Assembly (NCBI RefSeq): GCF_001544475.1 | Contig: NZ_FCNW02000037.1 | Location: 1 to 59,418 of the forward strand | DNA length: 59,418 nucleotides | DNA from: Caballeronia humi | GTDB lineage: Bacteria; Pseudomonadota; Gammaproteobacteria; Burkholderiales; Burkholderiaceae | Direction: 5' to 3' | Part shown: piece by piece, positions 1 to 8,729 of the stretch | Numbering within the stretch: position 1 is the first letter of the stretch | Layout: the number at the start of each line of letters is the position of its first letter | Notes under the pieces: generated by a model | Told to the model about the DNA's origin: nothing | Database searches by the model: none | Seen by the model: only the letters and a program-made list of their open reading frames with translations | Position numbers and translations under genes: made by a program

Positions 1-117
1 CAAATCAACGCGCAGAACTGCGTGCACTGCAAGACCTGCGATATCAAGGACCCGACGCAGAACATCGTCTGGGTCACACCGGAAGGAGGCGGCGGGCCGA
101 ACTATCCGAACATGTGA
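1..117 (+). CDS. ETF:ubiquinone oxidoreductase, C-terminal end (partial)
   Basis: The first 38 codons are the end of an open frame that enters from outside the window and stops with TGA. The peptide begins QINAQNCVHCKTCDIKDP and ends GGGGPNYPNM. This is the conserved C-terminus of electron-transfer-flavoprotein:ubiquinone oxidoreductase, where the C-x2-C-x2-C run supplies ligands to the [4Fe-4S] cluster. The enzyme passes electrons from ETF, which is reduced by acyl-CoA and dimethylglycine-type dehydrogenases, to membrane quinone. Only the cluster region is visible, so integrity of the FAD and quinone parts cannot be judged. About 260 bases without any recognised gene follow before the next start. 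Confidence 0.9.
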   Translation, partial: QINAQNCVHCKTCDIKDPTQNIVWVTPEGGGGPNYPNM

Positions 118-378
118 GGCGCAGCTCGACGGCATAGCGTTGCCACGCCCCGACGTCGCAGGGGTTCCGTTGAGCGAGTGCAGGGCGGGATGAGGTATAA
201 CAGCGCCGACCGAAGGCCGAATCGAAGAACTAAGTCATTCCCCGAGGGTATCATCGTGAATGTGTCAAGAGCCGGCAAATGGATGAAGTGACACTTCGCA
301 GGAAGTTACCTTCGTCATTGCCAAGCAAAGGATTTAAACCAAGCACGATTTGGCCGACACGGAAGTTTCTAACTCACC

Positions 379-1326
379 ATGGACGTTCGACAGCTCAGGT
401 ATTTTGTCAGCATCGTTGATTACGGCAGCTTGGGCAAAGCAGCCGAGAAGCTGTTCGTCGCGCAGCCCTCTTTAAGCCAGCAAATGGCTCGTCTCGAAGA
501 GGACCTCGGCGTACCGTTGCTCCTGCGCAGCAACCAGGGCGTTAGCCCCACTTCCGAAGGCAAGGCACTCTATCGGCACGCACGGCTCATCTTGCGACAA
601 ATGGAGCAGTTGAAGCAGGAGGTGACGAGGGGAGGTGGGGCCGAGTCAGGCACCGTCGCCGTAGGTCTTCCGACTACTATGGCGTCAGTCCTTGCGGTAC
701 CTTTATTTGAACGGGTCCAGGAAACCTATCCGGGCATCAGATTGCAGCTCTTCGAAAGCATGAGCGGTTACCTGAACGAGCTATTGGCAAATGGACGCCT
801 CGATCTTGCAATCTTGTTTCGCGGTTCCGATACGCCAGGCATCACCGCGTTGCACGTCTTTGACGAAGCCTTGTATGTTCTGGGTGAGCCGGGGGGCGAA
901 GTGTCCGCGCGGTCAACGACGTGTCCACTTGAGAAGCTCGATGGTGTCAGGCTCGTTGCCCCCGGGGTATTGAACGGGCTGCGTCTTCTATTGGAACGGA
1001 CTTTTTCACGTGAAAACGTTGATTTGAACATCGTCGCCGACATCGATTCCTTGCCTGCCTTGATCTCGATAGCGTATTTGGGAAAGGCTTGTACGATTCT
1101 TCCTGGTTCTGCCGTTGCGCAGTTGGACCCGTCACGGCTGCCGAAGATTCGACGCATCGTCGAACCGACGATCGAACGGCCCGCAAGTATTCGCTGGCCA
1201 AACGCAGCACCGGTTCATGCTGCGACGGTTGCCGTTCGTCAAATGATCATTGCTCTCCTCACCGAGCAAATTAACGACGGTATATGGAAGGGCGTCAACT
1301 TGCGCGTGAGTCCGTCGACTGGCTGA
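379..1326 (+). CDS. LysR-family transcriptional regulator
   Basis: This 315-residue protein has the LysR layout: a winged helix-turn-helix at residues 1-60 (starts MDVRQLRYFVSIVDYGSLGK, with SLSQQMARLEEDLG as recognition region) and a periplasmic-binding-protein-like effector domain from about residue 90. The length is typical. The variant resembles the Nac/CbbR-like branch seen beside dicarboxylate and aromatic-acid operons. The gene points toward the citF-like gene and converges on it 43 bases away, so it may or may not control the minus-strand operon. The ATG start follows a 250-base intergenic region. The effector is unknown. Confidence 0.93.
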   Translation: MDVRQLRYFVSIVDYGSLGKAAEKLFVAQPSLSQQMARLEEDLGVPLLLRSNQGVSPTSEGKALYRHARLILRQMEQLKQEVTRGGGAESGTVAVGLPTTMASVLAVPLFERVQETYPGIRLQLFESMSGYLNELLANGRLDLAILFRGSDTPGITALHVFDEALYVLGEPGGEVSARSTTCPLEKLDGVRLVAPGVLNGLRLLLERTFSRENVDLNIVADIDSLPALISIAYLGKACTILPGSAVAQLDPSRLPKIRRIVEPTIERPASIRWPNAAPVHAATVAVRQMIIALLTEQINDGIWKGVNLRVSPSTG

Positions 1327-1369
1327 TTCTTGCGCCGCTCCAGTCCTGCTATTTGCCGCGACAAAGGTT

Positions 1370-2983
1370 CTACGGGACTTCACGTAAGACATCAATGATA
1401 GTTCCGTCGCGATATTGCTGTAGCGCAACGACTCGCGAGTCATGCTTGGCTACGATGTCAGCCGTCCCCGCGCGGTGGGCGGCTGCTGTCGCCAGATCGT
1501 GTAGCCGGGCAATCGGCAGCGTCTTGATGCCGGTCCGCTCCAGCCTGTCCAATAGATCGCCTCGACGCGGATTGACTGCTACACCGGCCTCAGTCACTAC
1601 CACGTCGATGGTGGAACCCGGCGTCGTTACGGTACGAACGCTTTCGACTACCTTCGGATTCGGTCCCGCGTGCAGGCGAGTCGTCACGATCGCGAGTTTC
1701 GCGCCGGCAGCGGTGTCGCTATGGCCGCCTGATCCGCCCATAAGCCGACCGTTCGCCTTCGTCGTGACGTTCACGTTGAAGTGCAAATCAACTTCTGCAG
1801 CACCGAGAATCATCGTGTCGAGCTTGTCGACAACAGCCCCCCTTCGTGATGGGTTGGCGTACATGGACGCCGACATCGCCTGGTGGGCTGAATTGTCCCG
1901 ATAAGACTGTACCGCGCGTAAATCGAAACATTGCACATCCAGAAGCGAGGTGAATAGCCCAAGCTCCAGCATCTCGACAATCTGACCGGTGATACCGCCT
2001 GATGCGAAGCTGCCCACAACGCCTTTACGCTGCATCATCTGCTGAATGAATTTGGCAACGGCGAGCGACACGCCGCCAGCACCGGTCTGAAACGAAAAGC
2101 CGTCGCGAATCAGGCCTGCAGCCTCGACGACGTTCGCCGCGACTCCCGCAATTTCAAGACCCAGAGGATCCTCGGTTACGCGCGTCGTCCCGGATACGAT
2201 CTGCGCCGAATCACCGATCCTTTCGACCGCAACGACGACGTCGACGTGATCCTGGGTGATTTCGACTGGACACGCCGGGTAGGCGACGAGGTTGTCCGTC
2301 ACAGCAACGACACGCTTAGCATGCTGAGCGTCGACGATCGCATAGCCGAGCGTACCGCACGCGGTCGGACCCGAAACCCCGTTGATGTTGCCGTAATCGT
2401 CGGCAGTGGGGGCGGCGATAAAAGCGACGTCGATTATCAGGTCACCGCATTCGATTGCGCGCGCCCGACCGCCATGCGTCTGGAGAATCGCCGGGCCCTC
2501 AAGAAGACCGGCACTGATGGCATCTGCGACGGGCCCCGACGCATAGCCTGTGTAGATCGCGCTTACCACCCCGCGTCGAATCAAATCGACAAGCGGAGCG
2601 TGGACAGGAAAGATCGAGCTGGGCGCGATTTTGAGATCTCGAAGACCCAGGCGATCGGCTTCCTGGAGAACCATGTTCATGACCTGGTCGCCGTTACGCA
2701 GGTGATGATGAAACGAAAGTGTCGCCCCGTCACGAACGCTGCATTCTCTTAGTGCCGCGCCAATGTCCGGCACTCGTTTTGAGGACCTTCCACCTGCTTT
2801 GCCGCGACTAGAAACTTCACTACCTGATCGAGGCTCGGCTCCGACAAAAGGTGAAATGTCTCCAAAACCGGCAACGTATGCCGGAACGACTCGATTCAAC
2901 GCGTTGAGCAAGCTGGAATCTCCAGCAGCCGGCGCGTGACTCGTGCTGCCATTGCCGTTGGTTGAGAACGAACTTTCCTCCAC
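1370..2983 (-). CDS. citF: Citrate lyase alpha subunit-like CoA-transferase (CitF family)
   Basis: The protein (537 residues from the chosen start) matches the alpha subunit of citrate lyase over nearly all its length: N-terminal VVPAYVAGFGDISPF, central SFHHHLRNGD, then GGITGQIVEMLELGLF and the late NVNVTTKANGRLMGGSGG block. CitF normally transfers the acyl group between citrate and the acyl carrier subunit. No citE lyase, citD carrier or citX/citG is adjacent, so here it more likely acts as a free-standing acid CoA-transferase. It is last in a minus-strand operon with a class III CoA-transferase, an acyl-CoA dehydrogenase and a hotdog hydratase. A GTG at 2983 with an upstream GGGAG is preferred. 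A TTG at 3025 would add 14 residues but lacks a good ribosome site. Confidence 0.85.
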   Translation of the reverse strand: MEESSFSTNGNGSTSHAPAAGDSSLLNALNRVVPAYVAGFGDISPFVGAEPRSGSEVSSRGKAGGRSSKRVPDIGAALRECSVRDGATLSFHHHLRNGDQVMNMVLQEADRLGLRDLKIAPSSIFPVHAPLVDLIRRGVVSAIYTGYASGPVADAISAGLLEGPAILQTHGGRARAIECGDLIIDVAFIAAPTADDYGNINGVSGPTACGTLGYAIVDAQHAKRVVAVTDNLVAYPACPVEITQDHVDVVVAVERIGDSAQIVSGTTRVTEDPLGLEIAGVAANVVEAAGLIRDGFSFQTGAGGVSLAVAKFIQQMMQRKGVVGSFASGGITGQIVEMLELGLFTSLLDVQCFDLRAVQSYRDNSAHQAMSASMYANPSRRGAVVDKLDTMILGAAEVDLHFNVNVTTKANGRLMGGSGGHSDTAAGAKLAIVTTRLHAGPNPKVVESVRTVTTPGSTIDVVVTEAGVAVNPRRGDLLDRLERTGIKTLPIARLHDLATAAAHRAGTADIVAKHDSRVVALQQYRDGTIIDVLREVP

Positions 2984-3036
2984 TTTGCGCACTCCCGTAA
3001 AGATCAGGCGCGAGCCTGAATTCAATGCACTGCCGC

Positions 3037-4215
3037 TCAGATGGCGCCTACCGCATGCATGTCCTCGATTTGGGTGCTGCTAAAGCCCAGTTCCTGAAGA
3101 ATTGCCTCGGAATGCTGGCCGAGCGCAGGCACGGCGCCCATGCGTGGCTCCTCAGACGGGGCCACGCCAGGCGGATAAAGTGCCGGGATCTCGCCCGCCG
3201 GAGTTTGTACCGTCGTCCATCTCTGACGAGCTACCAGCTGTTCGTGGGTCCACACAGCCTGCATGTCGTTCATGCGGGCGTTAGCGATACCCGCCTCATC
3301 GAGGCGCTCAATGACTTGGGCAGCGCTCAGGCTTGCAAACGCGTCCAGAATCAGCCGGGCGAGTTCATCGCGGTTCGCAACCCGGCGGCTGTTCGAGCAG
3401 AATCGGTTGTCCGCCTGCAACTGCGGGAGCTGTATGACAGTCTCGCAGAACTTCTTCCACTCGCGTTCGTTTTGCAGTCCAAGCATGACTGTCTTTCCGT
3501 CACCGGCCTTGAACGGACCATACGGAAAGATCGTCGCGTGGGATGCACCCGTTTGACGAGGCGCTGTTTGACCGTCAATCGCGTAATAGAGTGGGTAGCT
3601 CATCCATTCGACCATGCTTTCCAGCATCGAGACGTCAATATGCTTCCCTCGTCCCGTACGTCCACGCTCAAGAAGCGCGGCAAGGATGTTGGTGTAACCG
3701 TACATGCCAGCCGCAATGTCGGCGATGGAACAGCCGGCTTTCGCCGGCTCACCTTCAGACCCGGTAATGCTCAGGAAACCCGACTCGCTTTGGATCAGCA
3801 AGTCGTACGCTTTTTTGTCGCGAAACGGGCCATCGAGCCCATAACCAGAGATATCGCAGACAATCAAGCGCGGATACCGCTCGCTCAATGCCTCGTAGTC
3901 GAGGCCGAGGCGCTGGGTGGCGCCGGGGGCGAGGTTCTGCACGAAGACGTCTGCGTCCGCGAGCAGCTTGTGGACGACCTCGATCGCGTGAGCCTGCTTC
4001 ACGTCGAGCGTGATGCTTTCCTTGGAGCGGTTCGTCCAGACGAAATGCGAGGCCAGGCCGGAGACACGCTCATCGTAACCGCGTGCAAAATCGCCGGTGC
4101 CGGGCCGTTCAACCTTGATCACGCGTGCGCCGAGGTCGGCGAGTTGCCGGGTGCAAAACGGCGCTGCAATCGCGTGCTCAAACGTGACAACCTTGATTCC
4201 ATCGAGTGGGCGCAT
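3037..4215 (-). CDS. Class III CoA-transferase (CaiB/BaiF family)
   Basis: This 392-residue protein is a formyl-CoA transferase/CaiB-type enzyme. It opens MRPLDGIKVVTFEHAIAAPF and carries the N-terminal fold block LADLGARVIKVERPGTGDFA. The probable catalytic aspartate lies in GCSIADIAAGMYG and is followed by GRGKHIDVSMLE. Family members move CoA between carboxylic acids by an aspartyl-CoA anhydride route. The acceptor is probably a small dicarboxylate such as mesaconate, itaconate or citramalate, inferred from the neighbouring hydratase. The start is the ATG 13 bases downstream of the acyl-CoA dehydrogenase stop, preceded by AAGGGG. A longer frame reaches back into the upstream gene but its extra residues are not family-like. 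Confidence 0.92.
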   Translation of the reverse strand: MRPLDGIKVVTFEHAIAAPFCTRQLADLGARVIKVERPGTGDFARGYDERVSGLASHFVWTNRSKESITLDVKQAHAIEVVHKLLADADVFVQNLAPGATQRLGLDYEALSERYPRLIVCDISGYGLDGPFRDKKAYDLLIQSESGFLSITGSEGEPAKAGCSIADIAAGMYGYTNILAALLERGRTGRGKHIDVSMLESMVEWMSYPLYYAIDGQTAPRQTGASHATIFPYGPFKAGDGKTVMLGLQNEREWKKFCETVIQLPQLQADNRFCSNSRRVANRDELARLILDAFASLSAAQVIERLDEAGIANARMNDMQAVWTHEQLVARQRWTTVQTPAGEIPALYPPGVAPSEEPRMGAVPALGQHSEAILQELGFSSTQIEDMHAVGAI

Positions 4216-4228
4216 AGTGGAGTGCCCC

Positions 4229-5392
4229 TTAGAACGAACGGGGCAGGCCGAGAATATGCTCGGCAACATACGACAAGATCAAGTTCGTCGAAATGGGCGC
4301 CACTTGATAGAGACGCGTCTCCCGGAATTTGCGCTCCACATCGTACTCGGAGGCGAATCCGAAGCCACCATGAAACTGGAGGCATGCGTTGGCGGCTTCC
4401 CAGGAAGCATCGGCGGCAAGCAGCTTGGCCATGTTTGCCTGAGCGCCGCAGTGTTGATGCGCGTCGTACAGTTCGCACGCCTTGTAACGCATCAGGCTGG
4501 CTGCTTCGACGTTGACGAGCGCTCGCGCAATCGGAAACTGAACGCCCTGGTTCTGGCCGATCGGACGCCCGAACACCACGCGATCCTTGGCGTATTGAGT
4601 GACCTTGTCGATGAACCAGTAGCCGTCGCCAATACACTCGGCTGCAATGAGCGTTCTTTCGGCATTCAGGCCGTCAAGGATGTACTTGAATCCTTTTCCT
4701 TCTTCGCCGATCAGGTTCTCCGCCGGAATTTCGAGGTTGTCGAAAAACAGCTCATTCGTCTCGTGATTCACCATGTTGGGAATTGGGCGCACAGTCATCC
4801 CCTTGGCTTCCGCCTCGCGAAGATCGACGAGGAAAATCGACATGCCTTCGCTCTTCTTCTTCACCTCCGCAAGGGGTGTCGTGCGAGCGAGCAAAATCAT
4901 CAGGTCCGAGTGTTGAATGCGGGAAATCCAGACCTTTTGACCGTTGATCACATAGCGATCGCCCTTGCGTTGCGCTGTGGTCTTGATTTTAGTCGTGTCT
5001 GTTCCGGTCGTCGGTTCGGTCACGCCCATGGATTGCAGACGCAACTCGCCCGAGGCGATTTTCGGCAGATAGCGTTGTTTCTGTTCGGCGGACCCATGAC
5101 GCAGCAGCGTGCCCATGTTGTACATCTGGCCGTGACATGCGCCCGAATTCCCGCCAGATCGATTGATCTCCTCCATGATGACCGATGCCTCGGTCAGGCC
5201 GAGGCCCGAGCCGCCGTATTCCTGCGGGATGAGCGCAGCGAGCCAGCCCGCTTTTGTCAGGGCTTCGACGAAAGCCTCCGGATAGCTGCGCTCGTCGTCG
5301 ACTTTGCGGAAATACTCTGCGGGAAATTCCTGACACAGGTCGCGCACGGCTTCCCGAAGGTCTTGATAGGGATCTGCTGAAGTGTTGATCAT
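4229..5392 (-). CDS. Acyl-CoA dehydrogenase
   Basis: A 387-residue flavoprotein of normal family length. The all-alpha N-domain holds EYGGSGLGLTEASVIMEEI. The beta domain has the FAD-contacting GVTEPTTGTDTTKIKTTA. The C-terminal helical domain has RPIGQNQGVQFPIA and the late FHGGFGFASEYDVERKFRE block. Such enzymes make a 2,3-double bond in an acyl-CoA and pass electrons to ETF; the end of an ETF:quinone oxidoreductase gene is at the start of the window. The gene sits between the hydratase and the CoA-transferase in a tight minus-strand operon. In this setting it may desaturate a short branched or dicarboxylic acyl-CoA. The substrate is inference. Confidence 0.94.
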   Translation of the reverse strand: MINTSADPYQDLREAVRDLCQEFPAEYFRKVDDERSYPEAFVEALTKAGWLAALIPQEYGGSGLGLTEASVIMEEINRSGGNSGACHGQMYNMGTLLRHGSAEQKQRYLPKIASGELRLQSMGVTEPTTGTDTTKIKTTAQRKGDRYVINGQKVWISRIQHSDLMILLARTTPLAEVKKKSEGMSIFLVDLREAEAKGMTVRPIPNMVNHETNELFFDNLEIPAENLIGEEGKGFKYILDGLNAERTLIAAECIGDGYWFIDKVTQYAKDRVVFGRPIGQNQGVQFPIARALVNVEAASLMRYKACELYDAHQHCGAQANMAKLLAADASWEAANACLQFHGGFGFASEYDVERKFRETRLYQVAPISTNLILSYVAEHILGLPRSF

Positions 5393-5420
5393 GACGATTC
5401 TCGGTCCTGGAAATAGGGAT

Positions 5421-6262
5421 TCAGGCTAGCGTGGCGCGCGCGGACATCGTGAGCCAGCCTTCATGGTCTTTGGCCCAGAGTTCGGCAGTCTTTCCGTCCG
5501 GCGAAAGACGCCCGCAAAGCGTCAGCGCGTTCCCGGCAAAACTCGGGCGAATCGCCTTGAAGGCGAAGTCGAGCACGCGGGCTTCAGGCCGATTGCGTCG
5601 AATGAGGTCCATCAGCAGCGTTGCGATGAGCGGCCCATGCACAACGAGACCCGGATAGCCTTCGATCCCGGTGACGTACGGCTTGTCGTAGTGAATGCGA
5701 TGGCCGTTAAAGGTCACTGCGGAATAGCGGAAGAGAAGCACTTCGTCGGGAACGAGTGCGCGATGCCACTGTTCATCCGCAGGCGGATTTATCGGCGATG
5801 GAGGGGGGCGCCCGGCAGTGCCAGCTCGCGGTACACGATGTCATGCTCCTCTTCGATCGCGAGCGTATCCGAGGTCCGTATGTCGTGCTTGACCGTGACG
5901 AAGGCGAGCTTGCCGCTGCGGCCTTCCTTTACGCTGACATCGGCGATGCGCGAGTCGCGGATAATCGGGTCGCCGATTCTCAACGGCGTATGGAAGCGCA
6001 GCCGTCCGCCCGCCCACATCCGGCGAGGCAAGCCGAGGTCAGGGAGGAAGCTGCCTTTGGCGGGATGGCCGTCGGCGGCAATGAGGGACTGGCGCACCAT
6101 CGGCTTGAAGAACATCCAGTGCCACAGGAGGGGGAGAGGATCGCCCTCGAGGGGAACCGTGTCGTAATCGAGCGTCGCGCTGAGCGCCTCCGCCGATGCG
6201 GCCGCGACGACATCCGCGGCGCTTTCCGTACGTCCGATGGACGAGGCTGGGGTATCGGTCAT
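5421..6262 (-). pseudogene. Mesaconyl-C4-CoA hydratase-like gene split by a frameshift
   Basis: Two overlapping frames together give one full-length double-hotdog hydratase of the FAS1-like/MaoC type, as in mesaconyl-CoA and itaconyl-CoA hydratases. The N-half runs from ATG at 6262, behind GGAGACAAGC, and includes PLPLLWHWMFFKP. The C-half includes VLLFRYSAVTFNGHRIHYD and GLVVHGPLIATLLMDL. The first frame runs to a stop directly after a run of six C residues on the coding strand near 5806-5811. Adding one C restores the frame into INPPADEQWHRALVPDEV and the C-half. This is either a real inactivating frameshift, a slippage site, or an assembly error in a homopolymer. As first gene of the operon it would hydrate the product of the acyl-CoA dehydrogenase. 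Confidence 0.8.
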
Positions 6263-6385
6263 GCTTGTCTCCGTCGCTGGCACGCCAGCAAATAAGTATC
6301 CATTAGCTGGACTTTATTTGAAGGCGCTTTTGAACGGAAATACGAGTTACATGTGCCGGACATAGGGTGAACCTATGTCGACAGC

Positions 6386-7357
6386 TCAACCTTTCAGGTG
6401 CGATATTTTCGCCTCAGGCGGTGCTGGTTCATCTGCGAGCCATCGCGCCGTTGTCCACTTCCCGAGCTTGATCGCGTCGCTCATTTGGGAGACCAGCAAT
6501 TCGACGACGCAACGAACAGCGACCGGTATGCGACGGGAGTTCGGCAAAGCCAGAACGATTTTGCGCAGAAGGTTGGCGTCCGAGAGCGGGGCGGCACTCA
6601 AGATCCCGCGCGCTACATCGTCAACGATCGCGATGCTTGGCAGAATCGTGAGACCGAGGCCGCTTACGACAAGCCCTTTCTGCACGCTCATCGCATTCGT
6701 CTCGGCCGCAATCGATAGCTCAATGCCCGCTGAAGCGCACGCTTGCTCGACCAGACTTCGTATCCCGTGCGGAGCATTGGGCAGAATCATCGACTCGCCG
6801 GCGACCTGTTTGAGATCGACAGGGACATCAGCCTGAAAGCCTGCCTCCGGACGTCCAACGATCCACAACCGTTCCTCGAGCAGCGGCTGGACTTGCATGG
6901 TCGGAGAAGGCTTCGGGTCGTACAGGAGCGCGGCATCGACTTCGCCAAGTTCGAGCCAGTTTTGCAGATTGCCCGTATATCCCATGGAAATCCGTAGCCG
7001 GACTGCCGGATAGTCGCGCGCCACATTGGAGACCAAAACGCCCGCCAGCAGGTCGCAGGTGCTCGGCAGCAGCCCGATCGTCACGACGCCTGCGACGCCT
7101 CCGGCGGGCTGCAGTTCAGATCGAGCGCGATCCAGCTCGGCCAGCGCGCGGCGCGCGTATTCAACAAATATTTGGCCAGACTCGGTCAACTCCATACCGT
7201 AGCGCCCGCGAGCAAAGAGCGCCGTCCCGACATCCTCCTCCAGCAGGCGCAATTGTCTCGACACAGCAGGCTGCACAAGATGCAGCAAGGTAGCCGCTTT
7301 CGTCACGCTGCCGGTCTCGGCGATCGTCAGCAAAGCCCTGAGTTGCTTGATGTCCAC
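6386..7357 (-). CDS. LysR-family transcriptional regulator
   Basis: A 323-residue LysR protein with HTH at residues 1-60 (MDIKQLRALLTIAETGSVTK, PAVSRQLRLLEEDVG) and a co-inducer domain beginning near VVTIGLLPSTCDLLAG. The GTG at 7357 is preferred because AAGGA lies nine bases upstream and the family begins at this DIKQLRALL block. An ATG further upstream would add 12 atypical residues. It stands between two operons: 128 bases from the divergent ThDP decarboxylase genes, and just upstream of the hydratase/acyl-CoA dehydrogenase operon in the same direction. The divergent arrangement is the usual LysR layout and makes the decarboxylase operon the likelier target. Confidence 0.93.
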   Translation of the reverse strand: MDIKQLRALLTIAETGSVTKAATLLHLVQPAVSRQLRLLEEDVGTALFARGRYGMELTESGQIFVEYARRALAELDRARSELQPAGGVAGVVTIGLLPSTCDLLAGVLVSNVARDYPAVRLRISMGYTGNLQNWLELGEVDAALLYDPKPSPTMQVQPLLEERLWIVGRPEAGFQADVPVDLKQVAGESMILPNAPHGIRSLVEQACASAGIELSIAAETNAMSVQKGLVVSGLGLTILPSIAIVDDVARGILSAAPLSDANLLRKIVLALPNSRRIPVAVRCVVELLVSQMSDAIKLGKWTTARWLADEPAPPEAKISHLKG

Positions 7358-7485
7358 GTTTGCCTGTCCTTCGCATACCCGCTCCGATACCAAAATCGTA
7401 TGGAGACATCAAAATATTCTATTTCTGAGGCTATCACATCACGAACTAAGATGTCTCAACTAAACCCGTCTCAGGAGACAACCCC

Positions 7486-8028
7486 ATGAATACACAAGCG
7501 CCCTCGGCGCCCGCTTGGCAACAGGAGATCTATCAGGTCCTCAAAGCCGGCAACGTCAAGCAAGTCGCCTATGTCCCCGATGCGGGCCATTCGCATGTGA
7601 TCCGCAGTGTGATCGCCGATCCGGATATCGAAGACGTGGTGCTCACCACCGAGGAGGAAGGCGTGGCCGTGACGAGCGGTGCCTGGCTCGGCGGCCAGCG
7701 CGCGGTTCTTCTGATGCAAAGCAGCGGCGTCGGCAATTGCGTGAACATGTTTTCGCTCCTGCAAAGCTGCCGCTTCCCGTTCTTCACGCTGGTCACGATG
7801 CGCGGCGAATACGCGGAGTTCAATCCCTGGCAAGGCCCGATGGGCAAGCAGACGCAAGCCGCGCTCGAACTGATGGGCATCACCGTATTCAGAGCCGACG
7901 ACCCGGACGCGGTCGGCGAGATCGTGAGCGCGGGCTTCGATGCCGCTTTCGAAGCGGGTGAGCAAGTCGCGGTTTTGCTGTCGCAGAGCCTGATCGGACG
8001 TAAGAAATGGGAGAGAAGCAATGGCTAA
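7486..8028 (+). CDS. ThDP-dependent 2-oxoacid decarboxylase, N-terminal (alpha) subunit
   Basis: This 180-residue protein is a free-standing thiamine-diphosphate-enzyme PYR domain. It has VKQVAYVPDAGHSHVIR, the conserved glutamate region LTTEEEGVAVTSGAWLGG, and the SSGVGNCVNMFSLLQSC loop. Such split enzymes include sulfopyruvate decarboxylase (ComD/ComE) and phosphonopyruvate-decarboxylase-like pairs. The PP-binding half is encoded next, overlapping by eight bases, which suggests coupled translation of a hetero-oligomer. The ATG follows CAGGAGAC with good spacing. The pair probably turns a 2-oxo acid into an aldehyde for the aldehyde dehydrogenase downstream. The substrate is not fixed by sequence, and sulfo- or phosphonopyruvate are family-based guesses. 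Confidence 0.87.
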   Translation: MNTQAPSAPAWQQEIYQVLKAGNVKQVAYVPDAGHSHVIRSVIADPDIEDVVLTTEEEGVAVTSGAWLGGQRAVLLMQSSGVGNCVNMFSLLQSCRFPFFTLVTMRGEYAEFNPWQGPMGKQTQAALELMGITVFRADDPDAVGEIVSAGFDAAFEAGEQVAVLLSQSLIGRKKWERSNG

Positions 8029-8617
8029 GTCGCCTTCCACCGCTGTAATCAACCGCCGTGAGTTCGTCGCGGCTTTGCTCAAGGCCATGCCCGATGCTCT
8101 CGTGGTTACCGGCTTGGGATCGGCTTCGTATGATGTGTTCGCCGCGGGCGATCGCCCTCGGAATTTTTACTTATGGGGCGCAATGGGCGGCGCATCGTCG
8201 CTCGGCCTTGGACTCGCGCTCGCTCAGCCCGACAAGCCGGTATTGGTGATTACGGGCGACGGCGAGCAACTGATGGGCGTAGGCAGCTTGGGAACGATCG
8301 GCGCCAAGCAGCCCAAGAATCTCACTCTCGTCGTCCTCGACAACGGTCATTTCGGCGAGACGGGAATGCAGCGCAGCCATACCAGCCTCGGGACTGATCT
8401 CGTTGCAGTCGCGAAAGGCTTCGGCATCCGCGACTCGTTCACGGTTGAGATTCAAGGAGATGTATCGAGTGTTGCCGAGCGCGCCCTGTCGCGCAATGGA
8501 CCGACTGTGGCGCAAGTCCTCATCAAAGCGGATGAGCCCCCGCGAGTGCTGCCGCCCCGCGACGGCGTGTATGTCAAGAACCGCTTCCGCGAAGAACTCG
8601 GATTCGCGCCTTTCTAG
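8021..8617 (+). CDS. ThDP-dependent 2-oxoacid decarboxylase, C-terminal (beta) subunit
   Basis: The 198-residue product is the PP domain of the split decarboxylase. The ThDP/Mg-binding motif begins at VITGDGEQLMGVGSLGTIG and closes at LDNGHFGETG, the GDG-x(20-30)-N pattern of the superfamily. WGAMGGASSLGLGLALAQP is the usual upstream helix. It starts inside the end of the alpha-subunit gene and needs that subunit for the activating glutamate. The aldehyde dehydrogenase gene begins 112 bases downstream and probably belongs to the same transcript. Length and arrangement resemble ComE and the beta subunit of phosphonopyruvate-type decarboxylases. Confidence 0.87.
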   Translation: MAKSPSTAVINRREFVAALLKAMPDALVVTGLGSASYDVFAAGDRPRNFYLWGAMGGASSLGLGLALAQPDKPVLVITGDGEQLMGVGSLGTIGAKQPKNLTLVVLDNGHFGETGMQRSHTSLGTDLVAVAKGFGIRDSFTVEIQGDVSSVAERALSRNGPTVAQVLIKADEPPRVLPPRDGVYVKNRFREELGFAPF

Positions 8618-8729
8618 GCGAGGCCGCGCCCAACCGGTGATCGCGCGGGCGCAGGTCCGATTCCAGTGGTCGTTCGATCAAGCTGAACGTCCCCTGACCG
8701 ATCCACCGAATTACTGCAAAGAGAGACAG

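Noticed and set aside
3025..4515. 496-codon plus-strand open frame
   Set aside because: It runs antisense to the CoA-transferase and acyl-CoA dehydrogenase genes. Its residues are rich in Arg and Ala with no motifs, as expected for a shadow frame in high-GC DNA.
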